From Scalesia atractyloides (taxonomy: Eukaryota; Streptophyta; Magnoliopsida; Asterales; Asteraceae), in NCBI GenBank assembly GCA_947069175.1, contig CAMTDV010000030.1, positions 96,558,411-96,622,410 of the forward strand: 64,000 nucleotides of DNA, read 5' to 3'. Each line of letters opens with the position of its first letter. The first letter of the stretch is position 1. The position numbers and the translations under genes are program-made. This document shows positions 1 through 10,306 of the stretch, one piece after another. The notes below the pieces were generated by a model. The model was not told where the DNA came from. It searched no databases and was given only the letters and a program-made list of their open reading frames with translations.

Positions 1-1280
1 CAGTTCTTGGGGGGCAGAACCTTCGTTACTTTGTGATGTTCGTTGATGATTGTACCCGAATGACCTGGGTTTATTTTTTGAAAAACAAATCCGAAGTCTT
101 TGAAAAATTCACTATGTTTTACGCCATGATCCAAACCCAATTTCAAACAAACATCCAAATATTCCGATCCGATAATGGCGGTGAATTTGTTAATACCTCG
201 TTTAAATTGTTTTTCCAAGACAAGGGAATAATCCACCAAACTACATGCCCAAACACCCCAGAACAAAACGGTGTCGCCGAAAGGAAAAATCGCATTTTGC
301 TGGAAATGACACGAGCTCTCCTAATTGAATCCCAGGTCCCGAAACATTTTTGGCCTGAAGCCCTTGCTACTGCTACCTATCTTATCAACCGACTCCCAAC
401 AAAAATCCTAAAACTCAACACTCCGTTACACACCCTTTCAAAATTCTTCAAGCTACCCTCAGTTCTTACTCTTCAACCACGAATCTTTGGATGTACTGCC
501 TTTGTTCACATACCTAAATCAGATCGAACCAAACTTGACCCTTGTGCTGAAAAATGTGTCTTTGTTGGGTATGGAATGAATCAAAAGGGATACAGATGTT
601 ATAATCCAAAAACACGTCATATGTTCACCACAATAAACTGTGACTTTCTTGAAACCGAGTATTACTACAATTCCCAACTCAGTGGTCAGGGGGAGAAGGA
701 ATGTTTAGACATACTAAGCTGGTTGAAATATGTTCCCTATGTACCAACTACAGAGTCACCAACTACAGAGTCACCAGAGTCCAATTTCAGTGCCATTGAC
801 GGTCCTAATGTTCCTCCTAACCTGGTGTTCGAGGTTAGTAATACTCATCATATTCAGTCTGGTGGTACTTTTGAAGTTTCTAATGACTCCGAGGATACCA
901 ATACTTCTAACCATGAAACTGCCACAGAACAAACTGAAAATTTGCAGGCAGATGAATCCAGACAAGAAGAACCACCATCAAGATATGTGTTACCCCCTAG
1001 AACAAACAGAGGGGTTCCTCCGAAACGGTATTCTCCTGAAAAAGAACCAAGAAGATCTAGTTATCCTATAGCTAGTGTGGCCGATGGAAATTTCACTAAG
1101 GAAGCCAAAGCATTTATCTCATCTGTTTATTCCGAAGAAACTCCTACAAACGTGGATCAAGCCTTAAAGTCTAAACATTGGAAGGAAGCGATGAAAACGG
1201 AAATGGAAGCCCTAATCAAGAACAATACTTGGGAAAAGTGTACTCTCCCATTGGGAAAGAAATCCGTGGGGTGTCGTTGA
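1..1280 (+). pseudogene. copia integrase and start of reverse transcriptase (broken)
   Basis: The frame is open from the window edge; the first in-frame Met is at 33. It encodes the copia integrase core, which joins retrotransposon cDNA to the host chromosome. The three acidic catalytic positions are visible in FVDDCTRMTW, FRSDNGGEF and PEQNGVAERKN. The downstream insertion-domain region, rich in Pro, Thr and Ser, leads into the start of the reverse transcriptase. The frame ends at a TGA (1278-1280) where the sister copy has TGG (Trp), a single-base nonsense change. The poly-G run near position 9 keeps the length that preserves the frame, unlike the sister copy. Confidence 0.9.
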
Positions 1281-1305
1281 GTCTATACGGTTAAGTATAA
1301 ACCAG

Positions 1306-2691
1306 ATGGTACAATTGAAAGATATAAAGCCCCGACTGGTAGCAAAAGGGTATACCCAGACACATGGGATTGACTATGCTGAAACATTCTCCCCGGTTGC
1401 AAAAATTAACACAATTAGGGTTCTTTTTTCGATAGCTGCAAATGAAGGGTGGCCACTTCAACAGTTTGATGTAAAAAATGCTTTTTTACACGGGGACCTA
1501 GATGAAGAGGTATTTATGGATGCTCCTCCAGGATTCACAAAAGATTTCAAAACTGGAGAAGTTTGCCGTCTGAAGAAGTCTCTTTATGGTTTGAAGCAAT
1601 CTCCTCGGGCTTGGTTTGGCAGATTTACGGTAGCTATGAAAAAGTTTGGATATAAACAGAGTAATGCCGATCATACTTTGTTTCTCAAAAAAAGAGGAAA
1701 ATTCGTAACCTGCCTAATTATCTATGTAGATGATATGATCATTACAGGGAACGATAAAGAAGAAATGGTAAAACTCAAAGAAAACTTGTTTGCTGAATTT
1801 GAGATGAAAGATTTGGGCAGACTTAAGTATTTCCTCGGAATTGAAGTACTAAGGTCAAAACAAGGAATTTTCATTAGTCAGAAGAAGTATGTCTTAGACC
1901 TGTTGGCAGAAATTGGAATGATCGATTGCAAACCAGCAGATACTCCTATGAGTGTAAACCAAAAGCTTTATATGGAAGAAGGAGCAAAGTTAGCAAATAA
2001 AGAAAGATACCAACGGCTGGTGGGAAAACTAATATATCTCTCACATACTCGTCCAGACATCGCCTATGCTGTAGGGGTAGTAAGTCAGTTCATGCACCAA
2101 CCTCAACAGCCATATATGGAAGCAGTTTGGAGAATTATTAGATATCTCAAAGGAACAGTGGGTCATGGAGTCCTGTTTCAATCACATGGACACCTAAATG
2201 TTCAAATCTATACCGATGCAGACTGGGCAGGAGATAAGGGAAGTCGGAGGTCAACAACAGGCTACTTCACTTTAGTTGGGGGGAATCTTGTTACTTGGAG
2301 AAGTAAAAAACAAAAGGTGGTTGCTCTTTCAAGTGCAGAAGCTGAATTTAGAGGTATAGCTCGAGGTCTAACAGAAGCCATGTGGATGCGAAGACTCTTA
2401 GCTGAGATTGGTTTTCCGTCAAAAGAAACAAGTAAGATTATGTGTGATAATAAAGCCGCAATTCAGATTTCAGAAAACCCAGTACAACATGATCGAACTA
2501 AACACGTGGAAGTTGATAGGAACTTCATCAAAGAAAAATTGGAAGATGGTACGATTGAACTACCGTTCGTTCGATCAAAGGATCAGCCCGCTGACATTCT
2601 AACAAAAGCGGTTAACGGGAAAATTTTCAGCGATTGTTTGGGCAAGTTGAATTTTGGAAATCCGACTATTCAACTTGAGGGGGAGTGTTAA
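1306..2691 (+). pseudogene. copia reverse transcriptase and RNase H (5' end broken)
   Basis: This is a continuous frame of 461 codons with the copia RVT_2 reverse transcriptase (FDVKNAFLHGDL and the YVDD catalytic box) followed by RNase H (YTDADWAGD, SSAEAEFRG, CDNKAAIQ). It should be one polyprotein with the upstream integrase, but an extra C near 1329-1332 (four Cs where the sister has three) shifts the frame just after the nonsense codon. The C-terminus ends NPTIQLEGEC, which looks like the normal copia end; the sister copy has lost it through a 17-bp deletion. The apparent ATG at 1306 is not a natural start. Confidence 0.9.
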
Positions 2692-2909
2692 AAATAAAAG
2701 ATATCTAAGATTGCGGGATCAGTCAAGCATCATCTCCCAAGTTAAGAGGGTCAAAAGACAGCTAGTAAACAGCCCATATCCAGCCGTAAACAGAGCTCAC
2801 ATACTATATTTAGATTACGGTTTTGGGCTATAAATTGTATATCTTTCTTTGTAATGAAAAAAACAAGAAATACACATCAATTTAGTATTTTCAATAAACC
2901 TTTTTAACA
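2686..2909 (+). repeat. 3' LTR of copia copy 1
   Basis: It begins TGTTAAAAATA directly after the purine-rich CTTGAGGGGGAG tract and ends TTTTTAACA, about 224 bp, the same size as the 226-bp LTRs of the sister element. It matches those LTRs only roughly (about 80 percent by eye), although the adjoining coding regions are nearly identical. Confidence 0.85.
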
Positions 2910-3063
2910 CACACCACAAAAATTAATTTACTCTAAATAAACTCTCGTTTTCTTGGGGGATAACATCCTAGTAAAAAGATAACATTATTTGTTACTAGGT
3001 AGCTGTATATGCAACTCAAGACCTGGCATTATTACTAGTTGTAATGCCTGCCTGGACTCAAGG

Positions 3064-4427
3064 CAGGGCCGTTCCTACATTTTCGGAGACCCTAAGCGAA
3101 CTACAAAATAGATGCCCTTTTGCAAAATTATCCTTTTAAACATATTTAGTAACCAACCCCCCTCCTTTACCCGGGCTTGGGACCGGCAATTATATTTAGT
3201 AACAAAAATCTTTTTCAATAGACATAATAGCTAAACCGTTTAATCTTTCTTGTGACATTGTTGATCTTAAGTAATTTTTTATTAGTTTTGATTTTGAAAA
3301 GCTACGTTCGGCGGTAACAAGGGATACAAGAATGATTAACACAATTCTATGGCAATATATACATTTGGAAAAGAATTATAGTTTTTAATACAAGTTGATA
3401 TATTAATAAGTGTGGCAGATTCTACATTTATAGTTTCTCTTAGTTCGGATTCGAATTGGACTTTGCTAAAATATGAATCTATTTAAGAGATTAACAATGA
3501 GCCCTAAACAAATAATCAAACTGAATTAGCAAATACAAACTGAATTCATTAAGCAAATAATCAAGTCGGTAAATACACCCTAATTCCCTAAACAATAAAT
3601 GAGGATCAAAGAATGTCTAACCTGAATCGCAAAATCCCAAAAGTCGCCAACTGAATCGCAAATCACCAAACTGAGTGTCTTCCATGGGTTCAGTCAAACT
3701 AAATCGCAAAATCGACAAATCACCAAACTGAATTTGGTTTATGTTTGAGGGTTCGCAATAAATTGACAAATCCGTATACGAATCATCTCTCTCAGGCGTT
3801 TCATCGAACACCTGGACCGCATCACCAACATCCTCAGATCTCATCAACCCAGCAACCACAGTGTTCCAAGTCACCTTATTTATGAAACCCATCTTGTCAA
3901 AACACAATCTAGCATGATTTAATCGGTTACGTTTACAATAAATGTCAATAACAGCCACACCCACCTTAACATTTACAAAACCAAATTTGTATAGAAGAGC
4001 GTGAATTGAAGCTCCAAAAGAAAGATGATGAAACGAGAATTCAGCACAGACAGAAGAAGGGTGACGAGGGTGATGTGACTGGGTTCACCTCTAGCGAGTC
4101 TCATGCGGGTGAAGTCGGTAGCAGCAAGGTTTAAGCGGCCGCTTAGCCGTTGCTAAATGTTACCTGTTCACGCTGATTGCTTGATTCCACATAGGAAAGC
4201 CAAACGACGCCTATGATAATCCACGATTTCGTTATTCACGCCGCTGATATTGATGGAAAACTCATCAGTCGTCCACGCTCTTTTAAGGTTTCACGCTTAT
4301 GGTATGCTGCTGGGTTATCAGTATCAAATATGCATGATTTGGGCATAATCTGCTTAGTACTGTACAGAAAACCCAACAGAAACTTGGTGGCCCTAGGCCT
4401 GGGCCTAGGGTCATAAGGCCGGCCCTG
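3064..4427. mobile_element. non-autonomous hAT transposon carrying a PPR gene fragment
   Basis: The termini are CAGGGCCG at the left and its complement CGGCCCTG at the right. They are flanked by a perfect 8-bp target duplication, ACTCAAGG, at 3056-3063 and 4428-4435. Short GC-rich termini of this sort with an 8-bp duplication are characteristic of hAT elements. No transposase is present; the interior holds part of a PPR gene on the minus strand. Subterminal text close to the left end (GGAGACCCTAAG) resembles the left end of the hAT element at 47506 (GGAGGCCCCAAG), so the two are related. Confidence 0.85.
3785..4019 (-). pseudogene. PPR protein fragment captured in a hAT element
   Basis: The minus-strand translation contains IHALLYKFGF, VIDIYCKRNRLNHARLCFDK and NKVTWNTVVAGLM, the rhythm of PLS-type pentatricopeptide repeats. 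These proteins bind organellar RNA in plants. Only about two repeats are present, with no start codon context, and the frame then runs into unrelated sequence (the open frame ends at 3617). The fragment lies wholly inside the hAT termini. This looks like transduplication of a host gene piece rather than a local gene. Confidence 0.7.
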
Positions 4428-4435
4428 ACTCAAGG

Positions 4436-5344
4436 GATCAAACTTTGTACTAGCGCTCAGTATTTTCGGTAAAGATCTCAAACGCGACCAATGATGACGA
4501 TGACGATGACCATGATGAAGCTAGTTCAGAAGAACCCTTATGATCATTGTCAGTTTCAGCTCCCCCTCCACCAAAACCGCAGTTGAATCTTGTAGCTCAA
4601 CTGAGATTTCCAGCCCAAAATTCTGATAAATATATTTTGATCAACAATCTGTATGGCTGATGAAGCAGCTGTAACACAGGTCGAAACTTCAATCTAGAAG
4701 TAAACTTCTGATCAGAGAAGGAGGTGGAACAACATCGTACCAGGATTGCTTTTATTAGGGTGTGCTTTTAAACACTTGGGTCTATTTTATATAAGGCCCA
4801 AACAAACACAAAGAAATACTCTATCTCTTGTTTTATTCATTCATCTTCTCCAAAACCCTAATGTAATCCACCATTGGTTGGAATTCTTTTTATGTTTTAT
4901 CTTTACTCTTCTCTTCAACTCCTCAGAGGTATCCGATACATAAACTCAAAACAGAGACAAAAATTACACTTCGCTAGGAAAGTTGAAGAGTTTCCCAGAA
5001 AACCTCCTGGGATACTTGTAGATCCGCACCTGCATATTATTTAGGCTTTGTGTACTATTTTGTTGTTATTTAGTATTTGTGTAATATTTTTGTTGTTATC
5101 TAATTACAAAATTAATATACATTTGAAAACAATCATTAGTTTTCTTTCTTTTAAGATTAAAATGATTAAAATACAAACCATATTATCAAGCTGTAGCCAA
5201 AATATAATCAAACATAATCAATTATGAAGGATCATATCTTAAATGTTACAAAATCACTATATTACATGAACTTAATACTTTGAGCAAGCTTTGCATAATT
5301 AATTTAGGAAATCATTTAAATAAAAACCTCTACATCAAATTTGA
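4436..5344. other. interval between hAT element and O-methyltransferase, no gene recognised
   Basis: There are short ORFs only. A GATGAC-type microrepeat lies near 4493-4520 and a TATATAAGG box near 4787-4796. The part next to 5344 is AT-rich and would be the 3' UTR of the minus-strand O-methyltransferase. I recognise no protein here. Confidence 0.5.
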
Positions 5345-7712
5345 TTATGGAAAGACCTCGATAATCGACTGAAGAGCAGGAATCTTGATAATATTGTAAG
5401 TTGTAAAGCCTCCTTCATCAATTAGTAGTTTCTTCCATTCCCTTTCGGTTCTTTCTCTTCCACCCGAAAAGTGTGAAAACATTACTAGATCATATGTAAG
5501 ACGTATGTCGTCGAAAATATCACGTGCTATAGGTTGTTGAACAATCTCCACGATAACAAGCTTCCCGGTTTCCTTTGGTATTGCTTTTTGACATTTTTGA
5601 AGTATCTCAACACAATCGCCATCTCTCCAATCATGCAAAATCCACTGATTAAAATGAAAGAAGCTAGTAAATACTTTCGTGTCATTATAACTAGATTATT
5701 TTTTTTTATTTGTAAAAGTAATAGGTATTACAAAATAATCTGTATAGGTAGTATATATTTTTAATTAGGTTTTGTAAAAATGGCTCGTAGTTAATAGCAG
5801 CCAGAAATGGACTTCGCAGTTACATATCAATCAAAGTAAATTATATGTTAACTGAAAATTATAAAATTACTTGTCTTTATATAAATATTATTTAACTCAT
5901 AATCTTGTTTTTCTCAAAATATCGACATGGCTTAGTGATAGTAAATAAACACAATTTTTTTAAATCCTAAACATTACATATCAACTAAAGTAAATTATAA
6001 TAAGTTAATTAAATGAAAATTTTAAAAATACTTTCTAGAATATTGTATTCATTGTTAATTTGTAATTACGGATTCTACTATTCTAGCTCTCTGAAAATTC
6101 AATGACTAAGAATTCAATTTTTTACGAAACAATAAAAAGAAACCTACCAGTTTTACAAATCACTTTCATAATAAGGTTAAAATCACAACAAAATAATATA
6201 CTTCCTTCTCACGAAATTTAAATGCTTTATATCACAACAAAATAATATACTTCTTTCTCACGAAAATACCTTTTCACTTAATTTTGTTCTATCAAAATCC
6301 ATATAAATAGTAAAATGATGCGTATACTTACAACAAAATACTATACTTTTTTCTAACGAAACTTCTTTTTCACGAAAATAACTTTTAACTTAATTTTAAT
6401 TAAAATCCATCTAAAGAGTAAAAATTAATGAAAAAGTCACATGAACTAAAATTGATATCCTGATATCTATAAATAAACTGTTTAAGATACAGACACTTGT
6501 TTAACGACTTAAATTACACTAAACCCGCCTTCTACTAAGCTCAAACCATTCATCTTAAAGAGAGCAACAACTTTTTAAATGATGACCAGTTAGATATAAG
6601 TTTATAAAAATGATAGCTCAAACTTCAACGTATATGTAAAAGAAATACATTATCTTATTTTGATACATCTAATACTTTAACAAATCATTATTCTAAAAAA
6701 TTATATATATCAAAACTAGCATGTGTTATGGGCACATGGTATTAGGATGGTAAGCAGAAGAGTTCCCCGTAATTGCGACGGCACTACAAGAATACCCTAT
6801 CAATACCAACGCCACCAATAGCAGCGACACCTCATATGTCACCACTATTGCCGCGTTTTCTTGTAATGGGAGAGGAACACCACACCCCCTTTGCTATAAC
6901 ATAATACTAAAAGAGAACATAATTTCATGAAGAAAGCTTTACCTTCATAAAAATAGTTTCCGCAGGAGGGATAGACTTGAACATGTCCACAGCAACATGA
7001 GTTATCCCATCATACCTTGGTGCAGTACAAACAACATGTGACAAATCAAAGTTGATCCCTTTAAGATGCGGATACGCCTTCACAATCTCCGATATCGCAA
7101 TCCCAGTACCACCCCCTACATCCACCACACTTCCTTTCAAGCCAAGAAATCCATCCTTGTAATATGAAATAACCGCATTTGTAGTGATCGTCACAGTGCA
7201 CGCCATAGCCTCGTTGAAAACCCTATTAAACTCCGAGTTAAGTGAACAAAAATCAAACAACTCTTTCCCATGAGCGGCTTTAAAAGCCGTCCCACCGTCA
7301 TTGATCGATCGACTTAGCACGTGCAGAGGCAAAATAGTTACTGGGTCTCTCCGCATCATAACCAGTGGTGCTAGTGTCACATTGGTGTCACATAACAACC
7401 ACTTTGAACGGTGGTTTAGCGAGTAAAGTGCTCGCTCTCGCTCTCACCCATCATCTCATCGAACACCTTTCGGTTCACCAAGAACATCATGAGCCGGCTA
7501 AGCCCGTCAACGTTTATCGATGAGGAATGATCAATAGCAGTTGAGATTTCAGATAAGGTGGTAGGACGTCCGTAATTATTTATTATGTCAGCAATGCGGA
7601 GTTCTATACAACATCTAATAGCCATGCCATCAAGAGCACCGTATATGTATCGCAATATTTGTGCCTGGCCTCTCAGCATTGCATCGCTATCAGTTTCATT
7701 GTGGGTGTTCAT
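5345..7712 (-). pseudogene. plant type II O-methyltransferase (COMT-like), two exons, one frameshift
   Basis: S-adenosylmethionine-dependent O-methyltransferases of this family methylate hydroxyl groups of phenylpropanoids, flavonoids or related compounds in the cytosol. Exon 1 (7712-6943) begins with the dimerisation domain (LRYIYGALDGMAIRCCIELRIADII) and holds the SAM-binding motif VDVGGGTG and the VAVDMFKSIP segment. A GT donor follows ATGAAG. Exon 2 (5644-5345), after an AG acceptor in phase 0, has the catalytic His in LHDWRD, the GGRERTEREW motif and the C-terminus SIIEVFP. Total coding length fits about 356 residues, the usual size. Exon 1 is broken: the frame stops at TAA 7416-7418 and resumes at SKWLLCDTNVTL, which needs a single-base change. 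The substrate cannot be told from sequence. Either a recent pseudogene or one base error in the assembly. Confidence 0.85.
6782..6868. mobile_element. tiny CACTA-like MITE in the O-methyltransferase intron
   Basis: An 87-bp stretch begins CACTACAAGAA and ends TTCTTGTAATG, which are inverted CACTA-type termini. Inside are AGCAGCGACAC and TTGCCGCG, degenerate forms of the GTCGCCGCTA motif that crowds the ends of the large CACTA element at 15132. No convincing 3-bp duplication is visible, so the insertion may be old. Confidence 0.5.
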
Positions 7713-7828
7713 GGCTCCTTCAATGAATGGGTGTTATCTAATCTTTTGATTGCATTTTTTATTTATATTTGATTTGGAACCTTCCTGGGAATAGCATATG
7801 CATGTGATACTGGTCCCTTTGGGCTCAT

Positions 7829-7835
7829 CTATATA
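7829..7835 (-). promoter_or_regulatory. possible TATA box of the O-methyltransferase
   Basis: On the minus strand a TATATAG lies about 115 nt upstream of the ATG at 7712, a reasonable distance for a plant core promoter with a short 5' UTR. There is no other support. Confidence 0.3.
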
Positions 7836-7894
7836 CTATTTAGCACTTTTTCATAATTATTGTCTTATTATAGTATATCTAGTCTTAAGCCCCA

Positions 7895-7916
7895 CCCCCC
7901 CCCCCCCCCCCCCCCC
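7895..7916. repeat. poly-C homopolymer followed by GCGCGC
   Basis: An unbroken run of 22 C residues, preceded by CCCA and followed by GCGCGC, stands in otherwise AT-rich DNA. It is a G-quadruplex-capable tract on the minus strand and its length is prone to assembly error. Confidence 0.9.
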
Positions 7917-8838
7917 GCGCGCAAATTGTGTTACCAGCTTTGTCAGGTTGGGAGCGTAAACCGTGCTAATCAACAACTGAACTACGATCAAAACGAGGAA
8001 AAAACATAATACAAAAACACGAATTTTTAACACCAAGTGACCTACATGACGTAACAACTACCAAACATCATGCTTAGTTTTTTATTAGCTTTTGTTGTAC
8101 GTTTTTTCTAGGATTTGGTCATCGTTCGGTTGCTACTTATGGATATATTGATATTTTGTTTCTTATAAGATCTCCACTATCTTGGAGTGTTTATTTTTCT
8201 CTAGTTGTTATAATATATATTTAGTTTTGTAATTTTTAAATACAATTTGATTTTCATTTTATCATATAATGTTTTGTGAAATTATGAATATACCGTTATA
8301 CCATGCTATGTTATCAACAATAAATTTATTGTTAAACTTATTTTGCTTTTCGTTTCTAACTTTTAAAATAGAATGTTTTGTACGCCGTGTTTATTTTTAT
8401 CTACTAAATAATATAAATTTTTATTCAAACCAAGTAGCGTCAGTTTAATATATTTTAACTGTATAAAAATTTGATTAGGTTTTTTCTTTAGCATATAATG
8501 CTTTATGAAATTACGAATATATCGTTGTGGTCGACGTACCTATATTTGTCTACGTTTTGATATAAATTAACTTTATTCAGGCCCTAACTATACCCTAACT
8601 GTGTGAGCGTACTTCAGGTTTCTGGTTACGTACATTTTTAACATCTACTTTAAAACACTTTCTAATAAGTACGCAATAACTTTTTACCAACAACACATGT
8701 TGGTCTAATCACAAAGAAGAAAAATATTCAGCTACCTAAAGTTCAATGTAATTTTGTAGTTCATAAAGTTGTATTAATGTTTTACAACGTTTTATGTGAT
8801 TAGGTCTAACACTACTGTAAACAGTATTTTATGTTACC

Positions 8839-8874
8839 GAATTCTCGTCGCATCACGCGAGGAATTCCGCTCGT
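8839..8874 (+). mobile_element. possible decayed Helitron 3' terminus
   Basis: The sequence has a hairpin (GAATTCTCG ... CGAGGAATTC) enclosing CGTCGCATCACGCG, followed by CCGCTCGT. Plant Helitrons end in a CG-rich hairpin close to a CTAG followed by T; here CTCG precedes T at 8874. The repeat block starts a few bases later. I could not find a matching 5' terminus. Confidence 0.35.
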
Positions 8875-8886
8875 ATACGACAAGAA

Positions 8887-9345
8887 CATAGTTTTGTGTG
8901 GATGAAATAACTATACTAATAATTCCGATAACTAATTATTTGGTCCGATCCTTTGTGGCTTATATTTACTAGTTTGTGCAATTAAGCAACTTGTTTTTTG
9001 TGTTGGGTAAATCATGGTCCAACTCTAAGTGGTATTTTTTAAATTTATAGCCACAGTCGTTCATGATGTACACACATGGTCCCCCTATAGTTGTTGAATT
9101 TAGTTCTTAAATTATAGCCAAATGAACATAAACTTAGTTTGAATATGTTACAACAATAAATGGGGTTAAGCTATATAATAATTAAAGATGAACTATATTA
9201 GCATATTGTTTGGCTATTGAACCTTCTTTTGACTAAATTGTATAACTATAACTAAAACCATGCACATATTGGTTTGAAACTGGGTTTAGGTTTGTCCTCT
9301 GATGCCTCACGTAATTCACTTAAGCATATAAAAGTTCATTAATAG
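8887..9345 (+). repeat. repeat block, uninterrupted copy
   Basis: The first part (to about 9180) matches 47210-47500, and the second part (from about 9178) matches 63815-64000. This copy is therefore the undisrupted version of a locus that the Helitron and its passengers split at the right of the window. No coding sequence was recognised. A CAG acceptor-like site follows a T-rich stretch near 9395, outside the matched part. Confidence 0.85.
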
Positions 9346-9430
9346 TTGAGAAATTAGTAACTAATATCAAATTTGATTTTTTTTATTTTTTGCCAGGTGG
9401 GAAACAAGTGGTTCTGTCATATACTCATAC

Positions 9431-9431
9431 T

Positions 9432-9498
<67 letters not shown>
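9431..9498. repeat. AC/AT microsatellite
   Basis: A short CA run leads into about 27 AT repeats (9441-9494) and then back into CA. ORFs across it encode only Tyr/Ile or His/Thr alternation and are not genes. Confidence 0.95.
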
Positions 9499-9503
<5 letters not shown>

Positions 9504-9707
9504 TATATTCATTTTTCTAATTCTCATTGTAATGGTTTTATTTATTCGTCCATTAATCATATGCAATTCATTACAACCGAAGTCTGGATATACTTTAAAA
9601 ATGAATGGGTAATTGTGCGGACTACGTTTGTTTTTTTTTGTTTTTTTTTTAAAGTAAACTTCAATAAACCGCGCCAACCCCAAACCGGGGCGGCCAAAAC
9701 AAAAGCA

Positions 9708-9991
9708 TTACATAATTACAAATTTACACCAGTCCTTCCATGAAATCGATTTCACTTTGGATCTATTCTTAAACCATAAAAATCCCACCGACTTGATTTC
9801 ACTAATAATGTCATCAATCCCAGCCTCTTTGTTGTTAAATCTGGCATCATTCCTAGCCCTCCAGATACTCCAACAACCTATCCTAACAATCCCTTTAAAC
9901 GCCTCCTTCTCTATTCCTTTAAGACCCACATGCTCGTGAATTTCTAACAAATCCCTGAAGGAAAATATAATGAGACTTGAAACCTTACACC
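9708..9991 (-). pseudogene. LINE ORF2 C-terminus
   Basis: The minus-strand frame includes CWSIWRARNDARFNNKEAG and ends WKDWCKFVIM before TAA at 9708-9710, the usual C-terminal tail of plant L1 ORF2. The apparent frame continues to 10013 only by reading into the copia LTR. It joins in frame to 14991-15131 once the copia element is removed. A short 3' UTR and the poly(A) tail follow. Confidence 0.85.
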
Positions 9992-10217
9992 TGTTAAAAA
10001 TAGAAGATACCAAAGATTGCAGGATCAGTCAAGCATCATCTCCCAAGATTAGCAGGGTCAAAGACAGCTGGTAATCAGCTGTAAATCCAGCCGTAAACCA
10101 AGCTGTCTACTATATTTAGATTACGTTTTTTGTGTTATAAATTGTATACTTTTCTTTGTAATGAAACATACAAAAAATATACATCAATTCAGTGTTCTAC
10201 GAATCAACTTTCTAACA
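9992..10217 (+). repeat. 5' LTR of copia copy 2
   Basis: It starts TGTTAAAAATAG and ends TTTCTAACA, immediately before the primer-binding site. It would supply the promoter for the element. Differences from the 3' LTR are near positions 19, 30, 60 and 164 of the LTR. Confidence 0.96.
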
Positions 10218-10229
10218 TGGTATCAGAGC
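10218..10229 (+). other. primer-binding site, copia copy 2
   Basis: TGGTATCAGAGC directly after the LTR is complementary to the 3' end of plant initiator tRNA-Met, the usual copia primer. Confidence 0.93.
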
Positions 10230-10306
10230 AGTGTCGTTCTTGACCTGTTCATCATTTACCTTGTTCATCACTTACCCAAACCAATTATCCTCTCAACCAA
10301 GCTGCC

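Larger units (their letters stand above)
1..2909 (+). mobile_element. Ty1/copia retrotransposon copy 1, 3' part only
   Basis: The window opens inside the integrase region and runs through reverse transcriptase and RNase H to a 3' LTR. It aligns almost base for base with 12099-14764 of the complete copia element further along, so both belong to one family. The 5' half lies outside the window, so its target duplication cannot be checked. It has a nonsense codon and a one-base insertion and cannot encode a full polyprotein. Confidence 0.93.
7713..8838. other. AT-rich intergenic sequence upstream of the O-methyltransferase
   Basis: Apart from the C tract and the possible TATA box I see no gene. 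Poorly conserved AT-rich sequence with pieces such as TTATGAAATTACGAATAT repeated near 8274 and 8501 suggests old, decayed repeats. Confidence 0.4.

Noticed and set aside
4213..4481. Overlapping ORFs at the right end of the first hAT element
   Set aside because: No recognisable domain, opposite-strand overlap, and they run into the transposon terminus.
9600..9628. Target duplication of the LINE
   Set aside because: No match to the bases beside the poly(A) tail was found near 23496, where another LTR intervenes.
9373..9743. ORFs of 79-117 codons across the AT repeat
   Set aside because: Composed of Tyr/Ile or His/Thr alternation from a microsatellite; not genes.
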